A stretch of 7,244 nucleotides of DNA. It comes from Bacillota bacterium (lineage in GTDB: Bacteria; Bacillota_E; Sulfobacillia; Sulfobacillales; Sulfobacillaceae). The notes beneath the pieces were generated by a model that saw nothing but the letters and a program-made list of their open reading frames with translations, searched no databases and was not told where the DNA came from. Position 1 is the first letter of the stretch, and every line of letters begins with the position of its first letter. Shown piece by piece: positions 5,110 through 7,244 of this stretch. The stretch is taken from NCBI GenBank assembly GCA_021802225.1, contig JAKAAS010000078.1, positions 1 to 7,244 of the forward strand, written 5' to 3'. Position numbers and translations under genes: made by a program.

Positions 5110-6162
5110 TCATTTTCCGGCATATACTTCTTGCAATGCGCGCACCAGCCGGTCAGAATCTTCCGGCCGCTTGACGGCAATGCGTACGTAGAGCCCATCC
5201 AGTCCTTCAAAAGTTCTCGCGTCCCGCACGAGAATTGCGCGCTTGTTCAATCCGTGGAGAACTTCGTCCAAACGCGCTCCATGGGGACTGAATAGCAGAT
5301 AATTTGCCTCCGCCCCTTCGCGCACTCTTCCGAGCGGCGCCAGCAGCCCCGTAAGCCGCTCCCGCTCGGCATCCAAAAGACAACGCGTCTGAGCAAAATA
5401 TGTCTGGTCCTGCAAACAGGCGGTTGCCATGTCTTGGGCCACCAGTGAGACATGCCACGGCAAAGATGCAGAAGCCGCCGCCTCAATGTGGGCGCGGCTC
5501 GCAACGATATACCCCACCCGCAGTCCCGCCAATCCGTAAAATTTTGTCAGGGACCCTATCACCACCAGGTGCGAATTCGCAGCGGCTTGGAGTGTGACCG
5601 TGAGTTCCCGCCAGTCCTGCAGGAATTCCAAAAATGCCTCATCGACTACCATGGCCGCCCCGGGCTGCTGCGCCCATTCCAGATAGGGGGCCATGTCCTG
5701 TGGTCTCAGTACCTCCCCGGTGGGATTGGCGGGATTGGCCACGAACAGCAGTCCCCGCTGCCCGGATAGGTCACCCGCACCCGAAACCGAATGCACCGGG
5801 ATTCCCCGAATCTCAGCCCGGTCACGGTACTCGCTGAATGCGGGCACCTTGACGAACACCCGCGGAGGGGCGAAGGATTGCAGCACCAAATCAATTGCCT
5901 CAACGCCTCCCGCCGTCATCAACACCTGATGCTCTTCGACATGCAGGTGGGCGGCTGCGGTTTTGGTGGCTTCGAAGGCCCGCCAATCAGGATAACGGTC
6001 GATGCGGTCGATCAGCGAAGGCCAGAGACTGCGCGCCCTCGGGCCCGGACCGTACGGGGAGATGCTGCTCGACAAGTCAAGCAGCTGCTGGCCTGGCACA
6101 TACTCCATTACGCTTGGGGAAGCCCAATCCCCTCCATGCACTTGGCTCACCTCCATATCCAT
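5110..6162 (-). CDS. cobD: L-threonine-O-3-phosphate decarboxylase
   Basis: A PLP enzyme of aminotransferase fold class I that decarboxylates L-threonine phosphate to (R)-1-amino-2-propanol phosphate, the linker of the cobalamin nucleotide loop (also called CobC in the aerobic nomenclature). Numbered from the upstream GTG (6168), it shows the family opening VHGGDW (10-15), LDLSSSISPYGP (30-41, where relatives usually have an Asn-containing NINP), RYPD (58-61), NPANPTG (145-151), VVDEAF with Asp176, the PLP lysine Lys209 in GSLTKFYGLAGLRVGY, and Arg329 near the C terminus for carboxylate binding. The ATG at 6162 is preferred because GGGAG (6170-6174) lies 7 bases upstream; GTG 6168 is too close to it. 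The start overlaps the cobS end by 16 bases, pointing to translational coupling. Histidinol-phosphate aminotransferase is the nearest alternative, but HGGD and context argue against it. Confidence 0.92.
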   Translation of the reverse strand: MDMEVSQVHGGDWASPSVMEYVPGQQLLDLSSSISPYGPGPRARSLWPSLIDRIDRYPDWRAFEATKTAAAHLHVEEHQVLMTAGGVEAIDLVLQSFAPPRVFVKVPAFSEYRDRAEIRGIPVHSVSGAGDLSGQRGLLFVANPANPTGEVLRPQDMAPYLEWAQQPGAAMVVDEAFLEFLQDWRELTVTLQAAANSHLVVIGSLTKFYGLAGLRVGYIVASRAHIEAAASASLPWHVSLVAQDMATACLQDQTYFAQTRCLLDAERERLTGLLAPLGRVREGAEANYLLFSPHGARLDEVLHGLNKRAILVRDARTFEGLDGLYVRIAVKRPEDSDRLVRALQEVYAGK

Positions 6163-6887
6163 CCCCACGCTCCCACCAAGAGGACCGTCAGTTCGGTAAA
6201 AATCACCGTGGCTCCTAAAATATCCCCATTCATGCCCGAAAACATTTTAGTCCAGTACCGCACAAACGCTGCGGCCGCGGCCGCCACGATCCCGTCGGCA
6301 ACCAGGCCCCGGGGGCCCATCAGGACCAGCGTCACTCCCACTACAAGCGCTGCGCTGACGGCGGCACCGCGCGGGTCGACCACACTGCGGAACCACATTG
6401 CCAATTGACTGTGCGGGGAAGGGTGAGAAACTGCCGTCGCTACGCTTATCACCCCCCGAGCTATGAGCGGGCTAAGAAAAAATACCGGCCAGTGAACGGG
6501 GCTGGCGTCCAAGCGCCACAACTGCACCAGAGCGCCAAACCCCACAATCAGAAAGAGCACTCCCATCGTCCCCACCCGAGAATCCTTGCGGGCCACTTCA
6601 CGCCGCTCAGGCGGCGCCCCCCACCCATCAAAGATGTCCGCCCACCCATCCCAGTGCATTCCACCCGTTAGGAGCACCTCGGTGACCACCGCGCCTATGG
6701 CCCGCAATGACATGTCAAGCCCGGGCAGCCACCACGCCCAGACCATCCAAATCCCTCCAAAAACAGCGCCGACCACTGGAAACCAGGCTAGAGCCCATGA
6801 CCTCCGTTCCCGTTCAAAGCTGGGGGACCGGGCGGGAATTCTGGTAAGCAGGCTGGCAGCAGCCCGCAAGCCCTCTATGACAGCCAC
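6147..6887 (-). CDS. cobS: Adenosylcobinamide-GDP ribazoletransferase (cobalamin synthase)
   Basis: An integral membrane enzyme joining adenosylcobinamide-GDP to alpha-ribazole (or its phosphate), the closing step of cobalamin assembly. At 246 residues it is of normal length. Seen: LLTRIP (13-18); the metal-binding GGMHWDGWADIFDGWG (75-90); KDSRVGTMG (101-109); and GMNGDILGAT (218-227), where relatives commonly have a Thr before the GD. Several hydrophobic segments lie between them (about 33-55, 108-123, 132-152, 175-192, 226-244). The GTG start at 6887 overlaps the cbiB stop by 13 bases and has only a weak AGGA nearby, so translation probably depends on coupling to cbiB. No downstream Met offers a better start. 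The kinase/guanylyltransferase (cobU/cobP) that makes its substrate is not in the window. Confidence 0.94.
   Translation of the reverse strand: MAVIEGLRAAASLLTRIPARSPSFERERRSWALAWFPVVGAVFGGIWMVWAWWLPGLDMSLRAIGAVVTEVLLTGGMHWDGWADIFDGWGAPPERREVARKDSRVGTMGVLFLIVGFGALVQLWRLDASPVHWPVFFLSPLIARGVISVATAVSHPSPHSQLAMWFRSVVDPRGAAVSAALVVGVTLVLMGPRGLVADGIVAAAAAAFVRYWTKMFSGMNGDILGATVIFTELTVLLVGAWGWIWR
6170..6174 (-). promoter_or_regulatory. Ribosome binding site deciding the cobD start
   Basis: GGGAG on the minus strand, inside the 3' end of cobS, 7 bases before ATG 6162. It favours this ATG over the GTG at 6168. Confidence 0.6.
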
Positions 6888-7244
6888 CGTCCTGTCGCCA
6901 TGAATGCCACAAACCCCATGGCCAGAGAAACCACTAGCGTCACCCGCATAATGATGGACACCGCTTGAATAATCATGGGCACGGACAGCGCCCTGTCGCC
7001 CTGGCCGATTTTAGGACGCAGGGAAACCACTCCCTGATAACTGTTGACGCCCCCTAAACTCACTCCCAAAGCTCCCGCCATGGCCGCCTCGGAAATGCCG
7101 CTGTTGGGGCTGGGGTGGCGCCTGCCGTCGGCCCGCATCACCTGGAAAGCCTGGTGCAGCCGCCCGTCAACTCCAGCCGTCAGCGCAATCGCCACGCCCG
7201 ATATCCGCGCCGGAATCCAATTGAACCAGTCGTCCGTGCGCGCG
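6875..7244 (-). CDS. cbiB: Adenosylcobinamide-phosphate synthase, C-terminal part (5' end outside window)
   Basis: A membrane enzyme that attaches (R)-1-amino-2-propanol phosphate to adenosylcobyric acid, so it uses the CobD product. The visible 123 codons begin ARTDDWFNWIPARISG, the conserved DD..N.IPAR segment. They continue with HPSPNSGISEAAMAGALGV and LGGVNSYQG, which are diagnostic of CbiB (called CobD in Pseudomonas). A C-terminal hydrophobic helix (roughly VSIIMRVTLVVSLAMGFVAF) ends the protein. The reading frame is open to the window edge, so the GTG at 7195 is internal and not a start. The stop at 6875-6877 lies inside the cobS start region. It is the first gene of the visible cob unit; any promoter or cobalamin riboswitch would be further upstream, outside the window. 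Confidence 0.94.
   Translation of the reverse strand, partial: ARTDDWFNWIPARISGVAIALTAGVDGRLHQAFQVMRADGRRHPSPNSGISEAAMAGALGVSLGGVNSYQGVVSLRPKIGQGDRALSVPMIIQAVSIIMRVTLVVSLAMGFVAFMATGRWLS

Noticed and set aside
4358..6408. Several plus-strand open frames of 65 to 230 codons opposite the cob genes
   Set aside because: They are antisense shadows of high-GC coding sequence without ribosome sites or motifs.
1..7244. CRISPR array, defence island or phage module
   Set aside because: No regularly spaced repeats, cas genes, toxin-antitoxin pairs or phage genes are visible.

Overview
The window looks like chromosomal DNA of a moderately high-GC Bacillota. A Sulfobacillus-type lineage is my guess from the mix of genes. 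The evidence is strong GGAGG-type ribosome sites, a GatD-type glutamine amidotransferase (typical of Gram-positive bacteria), a selenocysteine tRNA and an anaerobic-style cobalamin gene set (cbiB, cobS, cobD). No 16S or other phylogenetic marker is present, so the taxon is inference.

The left 3 kb (1-3046) is mobile-element debris around one important RNA gene. Positions 1-698 hold a decayed IS110-family transposase, readable only by changing frame at least four times. Positions 699-1201 show nothing I recognise. On the minus strand, 1244-1339 is a complete tRNA-Sec (selC, anticodon UCA, 8-bp variable stem). Just upstream of it lies a near-consensus promoter, TTGACA-17-TATGAT. An IS1595-family element (about 1376-2550, transposase at 1495-2400) abuts that promoter, and its left inverted repeat overlaps the -35 box. 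Beyond it lie a perfect 11-bp palindrome and a TnpB remnant (IS200/IS605) in which the RuvC-I motif is joined directly to the zinc ribbon by an internal deletion.

The right 4.2 kb (3047-7244) is orderly and entirely on the minus strand. In transcription order it reads cbiB (partial, runs off the window), cobS, cobD, a GatD/CobQ-like class I glutamine amidotransferase, tatA and cysK. The first four genes overlap by 4 to 16 bases if the most likely starts are used, except that the amidotransferase probably starts just after cobD ends; they look like one translationally coupled unit. CobD makes (R)-1-amino-2-propanol phosphate, CbiB attaches it to adenosylcobyric acid, and CobS joins GDP-activated cobinamide to alpha-ribazole, so these are late steps of cobalamin assembly. 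tatA has its own extended -10 promoter. A hairpin-plus-U-tract terminator lies between tatA and cysK and ends only a few bases before the cysK ribosome site, so it may act as an attenuator.

I see no evidence of a wholly new system. The points most worth checking are the possible IS-derived -35 box driving selC, the internally deleted TnpB, the lone GatD-like gene in a cobalamin operon, and the terminator placed directly before cysK.
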